Positions 43,035-53,596 of a stretch of 64,000 bases of DNA are shown piece after piece. The stretch comes from Deltaproteobacteria bacterium. Its GTDB lineage: Bacteria; Desulfobacterota; Desulfobacteria; Desulfobacterales; UBA5852. The translations under genes and the position numbers were made by a program. Below the pieces are notes generated by a model, which was not told where the DNA came from, searched no databases, and was given only the letters and a program-made list of their open reading frames with translations. Positions within the stretch are counted from its first letter, which is position 1, and every line of letters starts with the position of its first letter. The DNA lies in contig JAHLLS010000019.1 in NCBI GenBank assembly GCA_020444045.1, positions 54,628 through 118,627 of the forward strand, given 5' to 3'.

Positions 43035-43155
43035 TGTCGGCGGGAATGCTAAAGTGTACCAAAAATGGGAATGAAAAGTGTACCACCCCGGGAGGTGTGA
43101 TTGGTGGTAAGACCCTCTGCTGAAGGAGCGCACCGTCATGATCACCAGGGGCGGA
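43035..43155 (+). mobile_element. IS21-like terminal remnant with istA start
   Basis: Two copies of a GGGAATG-N1/2-AAAGTGTACCA unit lie at 43042-43061 and 43067-43085. Repeated internal units near the end are typical of IS21-family elements. A leader and ATGATCACC (43138) follow, similar to the istA transposase start, but the frame stops after a few codons. No istA or istB body remains. The family call is tentative. Confidence 0.45.
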
Positions 43156-43166
43156 CTGAATACTTG

Positions 43167-43550
43167 ATGCCAAGAACTAAAATGGCTTTGCTTGAATGGA
43201 AGTCTCATCTTGAATTCATGCGTCACAGGAAACAAATTCAGCCTGTAGAGACAAAGTATGTTTTTTGCAGACTAAATGGCTTGCCGATCAAGAGATTTGA
43301 TTCAGCATGGAGGAATATTTGTAAGATTGCTGAAATCAAAGATTTTCGTTACCACGATTTAAGGCATACGTTTTGCTCAAATCTGCTGCTTTCAGGTTCA
43401 GGGCTAAAAGATGTAAAAGAGATGATAGGGCATTCAGATATTTCAATGACTGACAGATATGCTCATCTCACCAATCGTCATAAGCTTTTCAGGCAGAAGC
43501 AACTTGCAGAACATTATGCAAACGGCAATGATAAAACTAGCCACACATAA
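43167..43550 (+). pseudogene. Tyrosine recombinase C-terminal fragment
   Basis: About 127 residues from the first Met after the IS remnant. The catalytic box FRYHDLRHTFCSNLL holds the His-x-x-Arg pair. GLKDVKEMIGHSDISMTDRYAHL holds the second His and the nucleophilic Tyr. The N-terminal core-binding domain and the first catalytic Arg are absent; the frame upstream of 43155 belongs to the IS remnant. It lies 75 bases from the 3' end of tRNA-Pro, the usual place for an integrase of a tRNA-borne island. Truncation makes activity unlikely. Confidence 0.75.
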
Positions 43551-43573
43551 GCTACACAAAAGGCTTTACCCAA

Positions 43574-43609
43574 CAAAAAAAGCGGCCCACCCCTTGAGGT
43601 AAGCCGCTT
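43574..43609 (-). terminator. Intrinsic terminator of tRNA-Pro
   Basis: On the minus strand AAGCGGC pairs with GCCGCTT (43603-43609 with 43580-43586), followed by seven T residues. It lies about 20 bases past the tRNA 3' end. Confidence 0.8.
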
Positions 43610-43624
43610 ATTTGTTTAAACTGT

Positions 43625-43703
<79 letters not shown>

Positions 43704-43715
43704 ACGCAAGAGGGC

Positions 43716-43744
43716 TGTTTAGCATTTCGTCAGGGGGCTGTCAA
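43716..43744 (-). promoter_or_regulatory. Sigma-70 promoter of tRNA-Pro
   Basis: On the minus strand TTGACA (43744-43739) and TAAACA (43721-43716) are separated by 17 bases, immediately upstream of the tRNA 5' end. Confidence 0.75.
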
Positions 43745-43854
43745 CCGGAGAATCGGTCTTTGCGGGCCAAAAAGCTAGCGGGCGAAAGGCCGCGTGGTTC
43801 TTCCTTCCAATCGTCATCCGGATGCATACGGCACAGCTATCGATAAGGACATCA

Positions 43855-44787
43855 ATGACTTTTGACAATCGACCTACCCGAACCAGAAAGCTCATGCGGC
43901 CGCCGCGCCTCAAGATCGGGGACACCATCGGCATTGCGGCGCCCGCTGGTCCGTTTGCCACCGACTTGTTTGAGCAAGGCATGGCGATCCTGAAGGATAT
44001 GGGGTTTAAGCTCCACATTCCCGAGGCAGTTTTCCAGCGGGAAGGCTTCCTGGCCGGTTCAGATGAGGCACGGGCTGAGGTGATCAACACCCTGTTCGCT
44101 GACCCGGCCATCGGCGGCGTTCTTTGCGCGCGGGGCGGGTACGGATCCACCCGGGTGCTCCCCCACCTGGACTGGAAGGCGATTCGCCGACACCCGAAGG
44201 TCTTTGTCGGTTTCAGTGACATTACCGTACTGCACTGTCTTTTTTTGGCGAGGGCCGGGCTGGTGACATTCCATGGCCCCATGGGAACAACACTCGCCAC
44301 GGCAACTGAGGCGTCGCTGGCAGCGTTGCAGCAGGCGCTGATGACGGACACGCCGGTTGACCTGATGCCTTCCGGCGCGGTGGTTCTCAACCATGGCGAG
44401 GCTGCGGGAAAGGTCATGGGCGGCAACCTGACCCTGCTCTGCCATCTTGCGGGGACGCCTTATCAACCGTCCTTTGACGGGTGCCTTCTTTTCGTCGAAG
44501 ACATCACCGAGGCGCCCTATCGGATCGACCGGATGCTGGTGCAGATGACCCTGGCGGGCTGCTTTGAAGGGGTGACCGGGCTCATACTGGGGCAATTCAC
44601 CGACTGCGGGAACACCGAAGAGATTCACGACGTGTTCATGCGGACCTTTGGACCCCTGGGCATTCCGGTTGTCGCCGGTTTTCCCATTGGACACGGTGAG
44701 GAAAACGCCACCCTGCCCATCGGCATGGAGGCCCGACTCACTACCCGGCCGCCGCGACTGACGTATCGGGAAGCGGCAACGGTATAA
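43855..44787 (+). CDS. ldcA: LD-carboxypeptidase (peptidase family S66)
   Basis: About 310 residues from the ATG at 43855, six bases after AAGGA; a more upstream ATG at 43822 is possible. The IGIAAPAGP start, the GYGSTRVLPHLDW motif, the nucleophile elbow GFSDITVLH (Ser), LLFVEDITEAPYRIDRML (Glu) and GFPIGHGEENATLPIG (His) supply the Ser-Glu-His triad of LdcA/MccF enzymes. LdcA trims the terminal D-Ala from murein tetrapeptides during cell-wall recycling in the cytosol. It lies next to a beta-lactamase-like hydrolase that may also act on cell-wall material. Confidence 0.92.
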   Translation: MTFDNRPTRTRKLMRPPRLKIGDTIGIAAPAGPFATDLFEQGMAILKDMGFKLHIPEAVFQREGFLAGSDEARAEVINTLFADPAIGGVLCARGGYGSTRVLPHLDWKAIRRHPKVFVGFSDITVLHCLFLARAGLVTFHGPMGTTLATATEASLAALQQALMTDTPVDLMPSGAVVLNHGEAAGKVMGGNLTLLCHLAGTPYQPSFDGCLLFVEDITEAPYRIDRMLVQMTLAGCFEGVTGLILGQFTDCGNTEEIHDVFMRTFGPLGIPVVAGFPIGHGEENATLPIGMEARLTTRPPRLTYREAATV

Positions 44788-44958
44788 AGGAAGGGTTCAA
44801 GGACCCAAGGATCCGAGGGTTCAAGTGCAAACCGACATGAACCTCCAAAAATCTAAGAAGGTAAAGCAAGCTAAGGATTAAGGATCAAGATCCAGGCTGC
44901 TCCTGGGCCCCTTGACTCCTGGAATCCTTGGCCACTTTGTTCTTGACCAGGCTTTTCC

Positions 44959-46062
44959 ATGACCATTTCTTCTCTTCCCAATGAATCCGACGTGCACCAG
45001 TTGATGCAGCAGGCCCTTGATGAGGGGGTGTTTCCGGGCGCGGTCCTGCTGGCGGCCCGGGATAGCGAGATTCTTCTTCACCGGGCCTGGGGCGTTGCCG
45101 ACCTGTCATCGGGACAACCTGTGACGGTGGATACCGTATATGACTTGGCATCGCTCACCAAGCCGCTGGCCACCACCCTGGCGGTGATGCGGCTGATCCA
45201 GACGGATCGCCTCACCCTGGAGACCCCCCTTGGATCCGTGTTGCCGGTCATGGCGGATACCGCCAAGGCTGGGGTGACCCTGCGGCAGCTGCTGAGCCAT
45301 CGTTCAGGCTGGCCGGCCTGGCAGCCTTATTTCGAGCGCCTCCGCCAGCACCCGGAAGAAGACCGGCGGCAACGGCTGGCGCAGATGCTGGCGGCCGAAC
45401 CGTTGATTGCCACACCGGGTTCGGCAACGCTATACAGCGATCTCGATTATCTGGCCCTCGGACTGGTGGTGGAGAACATCAGCGGGTTGCGCCTGGATAA
45501 GTTCGTCAAGCAGGAGCTATACCAGCCCCTGGGAATTGAAGATCTTTTTTTCAATCCCCTGGACGCGCTGCCGGTGTCCCGGGATTATGCCGCCACCGAG
45601 CACTGTCCCTGGCGGGGTGGCGTGCTGTCCGGCGCAGTCCATGACGACAATGCCTATGTGTTGAACGGTGTGGCCGGGCACGCCGGGCTCTTCGGCACGG
45701 CCCGGGCGGTATTCACGCTGCTGCAGGCCCTTTTGTCCGCTTACCGGGGAGAGGCCGATTCTGATCTGTTGGCCCCCGATCTGGTGCGCGCCTTCTGGCA
45801 GCGGTCGGGTGATTCCGGCTGGACCCTTGGTTTCGATACGCCTTCAGTTCAGGGCTCCAGCAGCGGCACCTGTTTTTCGCCCAACAGCGTCGGCCATTTA
45901 GGGTTTACCGGGACGTCCTTCTGGATGGATCTCGATCGACAAATCACGATTATTGTGCTGACCAATCGTGTGCACCCCGTCCGGTCGAATGGAAAGATCC
46001 GGGCCTTTCGCCCCCGGATTCATGACGCCCTCATGGAATGGTTTTTGCTGTCCAGTTCGTAA
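44959..46062 (+). CDS. Serine beta-lactamase-like hydrolase (class C / esterase family)
   Basis: A 367-residue protein without a clear signal peptide, so probably cytosolic. The SxxK nucleophile motif is SLTK (near residue 66). The Tyr-x-Ser/Asn motif is YSD (near 157), and HLGFTGTSFWMD takes the place of the third box. This is the fold of class C beta-lactamases, EstB-type esterases and D-Ala peptidases. Neighbourhood with ldcA suggests action on muropeptides or related amides rather than antibiotic resistance. The gap before it (about 170 bases) holds nothing clear. Confidence 0.85.
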   Translation: MTISSLPNESDVHQLMQQALDEGVFPGAVLLAARDSEILLHRAWGVADLSSGQPVTVDTVYDLASLTKPLATTLAVMRLIQTDRLTLETPLGSVLPVMADTAKAGVTLRQLLSHRSGWPAWQPYFERLRQHPEEDRRQRLAQMLAAEPLIATPGSATLYSDLDYLALGLVVENISGLRLDKFVKQELYQPLGIEDLFFNPLDALPVSRDYAATEHCPWRGGVLSGAVHDDNAYVLNGVAGHAGLFGTARAVFTLLQALLSAYRGEADSDLLAPDLVRAFWQRSGDSGWTLGFDTPSVQGSSSGTCFSPNSVGHLGFTGTSFWMDLDRQITIIVLTNRVHPVRSNGKIRAFRPRIHDALMEWFLLSSS

Positions 46063-47413
<1,351 letters not shown>

Positions 47414-47418
47414 CCTTC

Positions 47419-48252
47419 ATGTTTTCAAAAAAGACGGTGGTGATCATCGGCGTATTTTTTTTGATCATTGCCAATATTCTGATTTTGTCCGTTATCAGCC
47501 AGCGCTTTCCGACCTCTGGCCCCGGCGGCTTTACCATTTCCGTGCTGGCGCCTTTCCAGGAGGCCATTGCCGGCACGTCCCGCTTCCTCAAGGGCCTCTG
47601 GCGTCATTATTTCAATCTGGTCCTCGTGTCTGAGGAAAACGATCAGCTTAAAAAACAGCTGGCCCGCGCCCAGGAGATGAAAAACCAATGGGTCGAGGCC
47701 CGGATGGCCAATGATCGCCTGCGGGGCCTGATGGATATCGGGCGGGGCTTTGCCCAGGAACTGGTTTACGCCGAGGTCATCGGGCGCGATCCCACCGCCT
47801 GGTTTAAAACGGTGATCATCAACAAGGGTGCCAAGGATAGCGTTGCCGTTGGGATGCCGGTGTTGGTGCCCGAGGGGATCGTGGGCCAGGTCGTGGATGT
47901 GTCCGGCCATTATGCCAAGGTCCTTTTAATCGTCGATCAGAACAGCGCCGTGGATGCCCTGGTGCAGCGCACCCGGGCGCGTGGGCTTATAAAAGGAGAA
48001 TTTGCGGATCAATGCCGGCTGGAGTTTGTGCTGCGCAAGGAAGACGTTCAGGTGGGCGATGCCATCATAACCTCGGGGCTGGACAAGGTTTTCCCCAAAG
48101 GCCTGCCCATCGGGGTGATAACCGATGTTGTGGCCGAGACCCCGGATATGTTCTACACGATCACCGTGGCACCGCATGTGGATTTCCAGAAACTGGAAGA
48201 GCTGCTGGTGCTGCGGACGCCCATGGATCGCCCCTGGGGGGATGACGAGTGA
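47419..48252 (+). CDS. mreC: Rod-shape-determining protein MreC
   Basis: A 277-residue protein with one N-terminal membrane helix (VVIIGVFFLIIANILILSVI), a periplasmic coiled coil (SEENDQLKKQLARAQEMKNQ) and the beta-rich MreC domain (DPTAWFKTVIINKGAKDSVAVGMPVLVPEGIVGQV). It joins MreB filaments to PBP2 and RodA. The stop overlaps the mreD start by four bases. Confidence 0.95.
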   Translation: MFSKKTVVIIGVFFLIIANILILSVISQRFPTSGPGGFTISVLAPFQEAIAGTSRFLKGLWRHYFNLVLVSEENDQLKKQLARAQEMKNQWVEARMANDRLRGLMDIGRGFAQELVYAEVIGRDPTAWFKTVIINKGAKDSVAVGMPVLVPEGIVGQVVDVSGHYAKVLLIVDQNSAVDALVQRTRARGLIKGEFADQCRLEFVLRKEDVQVGDAIITSGLDKVFPKGLPIGVITDVVAETPDMFYTITVAPHVDFQKLEELLVLRTPMDRPWGDDE

Positions 48253-48776
48253 CCTACCTGTTTCATATCGGGGTCTGCCTGGTGCTGGTCATTTTCCAGA
48301 CCGCCGTCAAACCCCAGGTGTTTTTTCTGGCGGGCTTTTACGATATTTTGACGGCCTACGTCATCTATCTCGGGCTGTTTCACCGGGTTCGAGATATTTT
48401 GCCGATCATCTTGATCTCCGGCCTGGCCATGGACACCATCTCCGGTGGCCCCATGGGGCTGTTTCTCACCACGTATCTCTGGCTTTTTCTGCTAACGCGC
48501 TGGACCACGCGGCTTATTCACCGGGACAATCTCGTGCTGCGCTTTTTTATCGTGGGCATTGGGGTGGTCATCCAGACCGGGGTTTATATCGGCACCACCC
48601 TGTTGCTGGGCAATGCGACGCTTTTCCCGGCCCCCACTCTGGATGTCGCCCTGACGCAGACCCTATGGGCGCTGGGGACGGGGGCCGTCCTGGTGACGCT
48701 TTTTCGTTATTTGCACGTTATTTGGGAGCGGGTCCTGAATACATATTTTGTGCGTGAGTCGGCGCAGGGGAGTTGA
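48249..48776 (+). CDS. mreD: Rod-shape-determining protein MreD
   Basis: A 175-residue polytopic membrane protein starting at a GTG that overlaps the mreC stop (GTGA). About five membrane helices are visible, with the family-typical GLAMDTISGGPMGLFLTTYLWLFLL near the middle. It is the usual small membrane partner of MreC. The next gene begins about 45 bases later. Confidence 0.88.
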   Translation: MTYLFHIGVCLVLVIFQTAVKPQVFFLAGFYDILTAYVIYLGLFHRVRDILPIILISGLAMDTISGGPMGLFLTTYLWLFLLTRWTTRLIHRDNLVLRFFIVGIGVVIQTGVYIGTTLLLGNATLFPAPTLDVALTQTLWALGTGAVLVTLFRYLHVIWERVLNTYFVRESAQGS

Positions 48777-48822
48777 CGGTCTATCCGCCGCCGGGCGTTG
48801 AGCGGCGATAGAAAAGCAAGCC

Positions 48823-50691
48823 ATGTCCAAATACCTGAAAACCGTTGACAGTGAGTGGTTCCGGCAGCGACTGACGGTGGTCATGCTGTGCGTTTCCATG
48901 GCGGCCCTGGTGCTGGTTCTGCGGCTTATTTTTCTGCAGATCATCAAGGGCCAGGAATACCGCCGGATGTCGCTCAACAACAGCATCCGTCTGCAGAGTA
49001 TTGATGCCCCGCGCGGCCTGATTTTCGACCGAAACGGTAATCTGCTGGTCGATAATCGACCGTCTTTTGACCTCTATATCAGTTTGAAGGATGCCCGGCC
49101 GGTGGAAGAAACCCTCGGGCGTTTGGCCATGCATGCGTCCCTGCCCCAGGACGAACTGGACGAACGGGTGGCCGGGGTGAGCGGGGCCGCCTACTACCGG
49201 CCCCAGTTGCTGAAGCGGGATATCGGCCGCGATGCCCTGGCGGTGGTGGCATCCCATCGGTACGACCTGCCCGGCGTCGATTTCCAGATTCAGCAGTTGC
49301 GGAATTATATCAACAGCGGTTTGGCGGCCCACCTGCTGGGGTATATCGGGGAGATCAACACCAAGGAACTCCAGCAGGATGTTTATGCCGATAGCCGCCC
49401 GGGGGATCTTGTCGGCAAATTCGGCATCGAAAAATCCCTGGAATCCTATCTGCGCGGCGAGCGCGGCGGACGCCAGGTGGAAGTCAACGCCAACGGGCAG
49501 GTAGTTCGTGTGCTGCAGACCGTGCCGGCACACAGCGGTTACAACGTTTATCTCACCATCGACCGCCGGTTGCAGCAGCGGGCCGAAGAACTCCTGCAGG
49601 ACCAAGCCGGGGCGGTCGTCGCCCTGGATCCGAACTCCGGCGAGGTTCTGGCACTGGCCAGCAGCCCGGCCTTCGACCAGAATGACTTTATCACCGGCCT
49701 GAGTCGTGACAAGTGGAATGCCCTCATCAACAATCCCCTGCGGCCGCTCAACAACAAGGCCATTCAAGGCGAATACCCACCGGCCTCCACCTACAAAATT
49801 CTCAACGCCCTGGCCGGACTGCAAGAGGGCGTCATCAACGAAAACGACATCATATTCTGCCCCGGTCATTATCGTTTCGGCAACCGCAGCTACCGCTGCT
49901 GGCGCAGAGGGGGGCATGGCTCGGTTGATTTGAACAAGGCCCTGGCAGAATCCTGCGATGTTTATTTCTACCAGGTCGGCCAGCGGCTCGGCATCGATCG
50001 CCTGGCCTGGTATGCCAAAGCGGCCGGTTTAGGAGCCAAGACCGGCATCGAACTCGACCATGAAGGCAAAGGGCTGGTGCCGACGGCGGACTGGAAGAAA
50101 AGGCGCTTCGGCATTGCCTGGCAACCGGGGGAAACCCTGTCCGTGGCCATTGGACAGGGTTTTAATCTGGTAACACCGCTCCAGATGGCGGTCTTCACGG
50201 CGGCGGTAGCCAACGGTGGTGTAAGGTATCGCCCCACGCTGGTCAAACGCGTGGTTTCCGGAGAGGGTGACGAAATCCTGGACAGTACGCCCCGCGTGGT
50301 CGGACGTCTGCCGGTCTCTGCGGCCAACCTCGCACTGGTCAAAAAGGGGCTGTGGGAGGTTGTGCAGGGCCAGCATGGCACCGCGCGTATTGCCCGACTG
50401 AAGGACACGGACATCAGCGGTAAAACCGGAACGGCCCAGGTGGTGGGACGGGAAAAACTAGAGGAAAGCGAAGAGGGAGCAACCGTCCGCAAATATATGG
50501 ATCATGCCTGGTTTGTGGCCTATGCGCCTTCCGAGGCCCCGCAGATTGCCATCGCTGTGATTGTCGAACATGGCGAACATGGCTCCAGTGCGGCGGCACC
50601 GGTGGCACGGGAGCTGGTCAAAACCTATCTGGAAGGCACACCTTCCGAGCCGGTGGTAGCTGCCGACGCAGGAGATTTGGGCCATGGTTGA
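48823..50691 (+). CDS. mrdA: Penicillin-binding protein 2 (peptidoglycan transpeptidase)
   Basis: A 622-residue class B PBP. One N-terminal membrane anchor (VVMLCVSMAALVLVLRLIF) is followed by the PBP dimerisation domain (LQSIDAPRGLIFDRNGNLL). The transpeptidase domain has active-site Ser322 in STYK, the SCD motif in AESCDVYFYQVGQRLG, and KTG at residues 534-536. It cross-links new murein during elongation together with RodA, encoded directly after it with an eight-base overlap. Confidence 0.96.
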   Translation: MSKYLKTVDSEWFRQRLTVVMLCVSMAALVLVLRLIFLQIIKGQEYRRMSLNNSIRLQSIDAPRGLIFDRNGNLLVDNRPSFDLYISLKDARPVEETLGRLAMHASLPQDELDERVAGVSGAAYYRPQLLKRDIGRDALAVVASHRYDLPGVDFQIQQLRNYINSGLAAHLLGYIGEINTKELQQDVYADSRPGDLVGKFGIEKSLESYLRGERGGRQVEVNANGQVVRVLQTVPAHSGYNVYLTIDRRLQQRAEELLQDQAGAVVALDPNSGEVLALASSPAFDQNDFITGLSRDKWNALINNPLRPLNNKAIQGEYPPASTYKILNALAGLQEGVINENDIIFCPGHYRFGNRSYRCWRRGGHGSVDLNKALAESCDVYFYQVGQRLGIDRLAWYAKAAGLGAKTGIELDHEGKGLVPTADWKKRRFGIAWQPGETLSVAIGQGFNLVTPLQMAVFTAAVANGGVRYRPTLVKRVVSGEGDEILDSTPRVVGRLPVSAANLALVKKGLWEVVQGQHGTARIARLKDTDISGKTGTAQVVGREKLEESEEGATVRKYMDHAWFVAYAPSEAPQIAIAVIVEHGEHGSSAAAPVARELVKTYLEGTPSEPVVAADAGDLGHG

Positions 50692-51790
50692 TCGTCGCTA
50701 CCTGACCTATTTTGACTGGGGATTGCTGGCCCTGACCGGCCTGCTGGCGGCCATCGGATTGATGACACTCTACAGTGCCGTCATGGCCGGTGTGCCCACC
50801 CCCCAGGAAGCGCTTTTTACCAAACAATTGATTTGGTACGGCATTGGCCTGGTGGCGATGCTGGTTTGTCTGCTGTTCAACTATAAATTAATGGAGCGAT
50901 ACGCCTGGCTCATCTATAGTGGTTCCATTGTGCTGCTACTGTGGGTCATGTTCTTCGGCAAATATATTGGTGGCTCACGACGCTGGATTGTGCTGGGACC
51001 GGTGTCGCTGCAGCCATCCGAATTGGCCAAGATCGCGGTGATCATCATCCTGGCTCGCTATTACGCCAAATACGTTTCCGGGCGTGGGTTTACCTTTAAA
51101 AGCCTTCAAGTTCCGGTGATCATGACCCTGGTTCCGTTCCTGCTCATCGTCCGTCAGCCGGATCTGGGAACGGCGGGGCTGATCGGGCTGATAGCGGCCT
51201 CCATGACGCTTTTCGTCAAGATTGAGAAACGTACCCTGTGGTTCATTCTGGGCAGCGGCCTTGCCATGGCCCTGCCCATGTGGTTCTTTTTTCTTAAGGA
51301 GTACCAGCGGCAGCGCATCCTTACGTTTATCAATCCCGACCGCGACCCATTGGGAGCGGGATACCATATTATTCAATCCAAGATCGCCATCGGCTCGGGT
51401 TTCCTGACGGGCAAAGGGTTTCTGGAGGGCACCCAGAATGCGTTGTCCTTTCTGCCGGAGCAGCATACTGATTTTATTTTTTCAGTGCTGGCCGAGGAAT
51501 GGGGGTTCATGGGCGCCGTTATTCTCATTTTCATCTTTTTGGTCTTTATATTCTGGGCGCTGAACATCGCCTATAGTTGCCGCGACCCGTTTGGAACGAT
51601 ACTGGCGGTTGGCGTTACCGCCATGATTGCCTGGCAGGCCGTTATCAATATGGGCATGGTCATGGGGCTCATGCCGGTGGTGGGCGTTCCCCTGCCGTTT
51701 ATCAGCTACGGCGGTTCATCGCTCCTGACCACCATGATCTGCGTTGGGATTTTATTGAACATCAGCATGCGGCGGTTTATGATCGAATAA
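50684..51790 (+). CDS. rodA: Peptidoglycan glycosyltransferase RodA
   Basis: A 368-residue SEDS-family membrane protein with about ten helices. Conserved segments are GSRRWIVLGPVSLQPSELAKIAVIIILARYY, RQPDLGTAGLIG, INPDRDPLGAGYHIIQSKIAIGSGFLTGKG, LPEQHTDFIFSVLAEEWG and LPFISYGGSSLLTTM. The Asp of the HTDFIFS/PDLGTA region is catalytic in the family. It polymerises glycan strands with PBP2 as partner. The start overlaps mrdA. Confidence 0.96.
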   Translation: MVDRRYLTYFDWGLLALTGLLAAIGLMTLYSAVMAGVPTPQEALFTKQLIWYGIGLVAMLVCLLFNYKLMERYAWLIYSGSIVLLLWVMFFGKYIGGSRRWIVLGPVSLQPSELAKIAVIIILARYYAKYVSGRGFTFKSLQVPVIMTLVPFLLIVRQPDLGTAGLIGLIAASMTLFVKIEKRTLWFILGSGLAMALPMWFFFLKEYQRQRILTFINPDRDPLGAGYHIIQSKIAIGSGFLTGKGFLEGTQNALSFLPEQHTDFIFSVLAEEWGFMGAVILIFIFLVFIFWALNIAYSCRDPFGTILAVGVTAMIAWQAVINMGMVMGLMPVVGVPLPFISYGGSSLLTTMICVGILLNISMRRFMIE

Positions 51791-51836
51791 CGGCCCGCGG
51801 AGCGAATTCATTGGATAGCAACCTGGAGTGATAGCC

Positions 51837-52262
51837 ATGAAGAAACGGACGGACAAAGAACGACATTCAGACAGTATCAGTACGCTGCTGGGCGAAGAGG
51901 CACGGATCGAAGGTCTCCTGGATTTCGAAGGCACGCTGCGACTGGACGGCAAGCTGGAAGGGACGCTGACCGGACGCAATGGGACCCTTATCGTCGGTGA
52001 AAAAGCGGTTTTAAAGGCGGAAATAACGGTCAAGAATGCCGTTATCATGGGAACCGTCGCCGGTACGGTGGAGGCACTCGAAAAAATCGAGCTTTATCCG
52101 CCCGCCAAGATAGACGGCGACATCATGGCGCCCAAGGTGACCATCGAAGCCGGTGCAATCCTGAATGGAAAATGTCTCATGACGTCACCGGAAACACAGA
52201 AAGGCAAGACGGCATCAAAGACGCCAACGGGCGCGAAAGTAGGCGCTTCAGGCGACGCTTGA
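51837..52262 (+). CDS. Bactofilin-family cytoskeletal protein
   Basis: A 141-residue protein from the ATG at 51837 (GGAG upstream). A short charged head is followed by the beta-helical bactofilin core: ISTLLGEEARIEGLLDFEGTLRLDGKLEGTLTG with repeated hydrophobic steps, then a Thr/Lys-rich tail. Bactofilins form nucleotide-free filaments near the membrane and often recruit cell-wall enzymes. Placement right after rodA fits a shape role; it may be cotranscribed with the mre-rod operon. Confidence 0.9.
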   Translation: MKKRTDKERHSDSISTLLGEEARIEGLLDFEGTLRLDGKLEGTLTGRNGTLIVGEKAVLKAEITVKNAVIMGTVAGTVEALEKIELYPPAKIDGDIMAPKVTIEAGAILNGKCLMTSPETQKGKTASKTPTGAKVGASGDA

Positions 52263-52276
52263 GCCGAAAAAACCTT

Positions 52277-52306
52277 TTGACAATGCGCGATGACTGATGC
52301 TATAGC
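52277..52306 (+). promoter_or_regulatory. Sigma-70 promoter of the ATP synthase operon
   Basis: TTGACA (52277-52282) and TATAGC (52301-52306) with an 18-base spacer, 90 bases upstream of the first atp gene. Confidence 0.65.
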
Positions 52307-52394
52307 ACGCCGGAGTAAAAAATGTGCCTGGAGGAATCCGAAGACAGCGTAATCGTAAGTAATTCTTAAATATTTTGCTATGGAGGGGCTCGAC

Positions 52395-52922
52395 ATGATT
52401 TTTTCTGGTTTAAACCGGAAACGCTTTGCTGTGCCTGCACTATCTCTATCCTTCCTTTTGCTTGTCTTATGCGGCGAAGCCTTCGCCGCTGGCATTACGG
52501 TCATCCCCAACTGGACGGTTTTCATCCAAGCAGCCAATTTTTTGATCCTTGTATTTATCCTCAATATCGTCCTCTACCGCCCCATCCGCAATATCCTCAT
52601 TCAGCGTAAAGAAAAAATCCAAGGCCTTGAGCAAAATGTCGAGAACGCCATCGACGACCTTTCCGAAAAAGAGGCCACGTATGAATCCGGTATTCGGGAA
52701 GCCCGTAAAAAAGGGCTGAAGGAAAAAGATGTTCTGGTCAACGCGGCAACCGATGAGGAAAAAGAAATCATCGCAAAAATCAATGCCGAAGCCCTGGCCG
52801 AACTCAATACCGTAAAAGAAAAAGTGGCGAAAGAGGCCGATGCGGCAAGGGACGCCTTGCTGAAGGAAGTCGATGCTTTTGCCAATGACATTGGTGCAAA
52901 AATACTGGGGAGGGCTGTTTGA
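52395..52922 (+). CDS. atpF': ATP synthase F0 subunit b' (first of two b-type subunits)
   Basis: 175 residues from the ATG at 52395, after GGAGGGG; an ATG at 52380 lies upstream of that ribosome site. A signal-like N-terminus (PALSLSFLLLVLCGEAFA) precedes the membrane helix of subunit b (WTVFIQAANFLILVFILNIVLYRPIRNIL). A long coiled coil follows and forms part of the peripheral stalk. A second b-type gene follows at once with a TGATG overlap, so the stalk is a b/b' heterodimer. Confidence 0.88.
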   Translation: MIFSGLNRKRFAVPALSLSFLLLVLCGEAFAAGITVIPNWTVFIQAANFLILVFILNIVLYRPIRNILIQRKEKIQGLEQNVENAIDDLSEKEATYESGIREARKKGLKEKDVLVNAATDEEKEIIAKINAEALAELNTVKEKVAKEADAARDALLKEVDAFANDIGAKILGRAV

Positions 52923-53596
52923 TGAAGATTCCTTGTTATAGCCGTAAGCACCGCATTTCGGCCATCCATATTCTGGTGGCGGTCATGCTGGCGGTGCTTC
53001 TGGTTTTTTCAGTCGGGCCGGTGATGAGCTCGTCCAGTGGGCAAGAGAGTGCGGCGCAAGAAGTTCATGACGCTGCGGCAGTAGCCGAGCATGCAGCCGA
53101 GGGCGGCGGTCATGGCAAAGGATGGGTTTCAACCGACACATACCGTTTGCTGCATTTCATCGTTTTAGCGGGCGGGTTGTTCTTTCTGTTGAAGAAACCC
53201 TTATCCCAGGCGCTTGGGGCCCGGGTTAAAGGGATTGAAGATCAGTTGAACGATCTGGAAGCCCAGAAAGCCGAGGCCGAAAAGAAACTGGCGGCCTACA
53301 ACCAGAAATTCGCTGAGTTGGAAAAAGAGTCCGAAGGCATCGTGGCCGAATATGTGCGCCAGGGTGAGGAGGCAAAGATCCGTATTCTGAAAGAGGCGGA
53401 AGCGGCCGCGGACAAGCTGAAAGTCCAGGCCCAGAAAAATATTGAAAGCGAGATCCAACGCGCCAAGCTTCGTTTACAGGCAGAAATTCTCGACAAGGCC
53501 CTTTCAAAAGCGGAAGCGCTCATCAAGGATAAGGTCAACGCGGACGATCAGGAAAAACTTGTTGATGAATACTTAGCGAAGGTGGTGGCATCGTGA
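52922..53596 (+). CDS. atpF: ATP synthase F0 subunit b, with N-terminal extension
   Basis: 224 residues, longer than the typical 155-165. A first hydrophobic segment (ISAIHILVAVMLAVLLVFSVGP) and a His/Gly/Ala-rich linker (VAEHAAEGGGHGKGW) precede the true b-subunit membrane helix (RLLHFIVLAGGLFFLLKKPLSQALG) and the coiled-coil stalk. The first segment may be a signal peptide or an extra membrane helix. Coupled to the genes on both sides by overlaps. Confidence 0.9.
   Translation: MKIPCYSRKHRISAIHILVAVMLAVLLVFSVGPVMSSSSGQESAAQEVHDAAAVAEHAAEGGGHGKGWVSTDTYRLLHFIVLAGGLFFLLKKPLSQALGARVKGIEDQLNDLEAQKAEAEKKLAAYNQKFAELEKESEGIVAEYVRQGEEAKIRILKEAEAAADKLKVQAQKNIESEIQRAKLRLQAEILDKALSKAEALIKDKVNADDQEKLVDEYLAKVVAS

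Noticed and set aside
43101..43166. N-terminal part of the open frame that continues into the integrase fragment
   Set aside because: It is translated from the IS21-like remnant; the integrase similarity begins only after about 43155.
44788..44958. Repeated GGGTTCAAG-like words between ldcA and the hydrolase
   Set aside because: Only short, imperfect repeats; no array or element structure.
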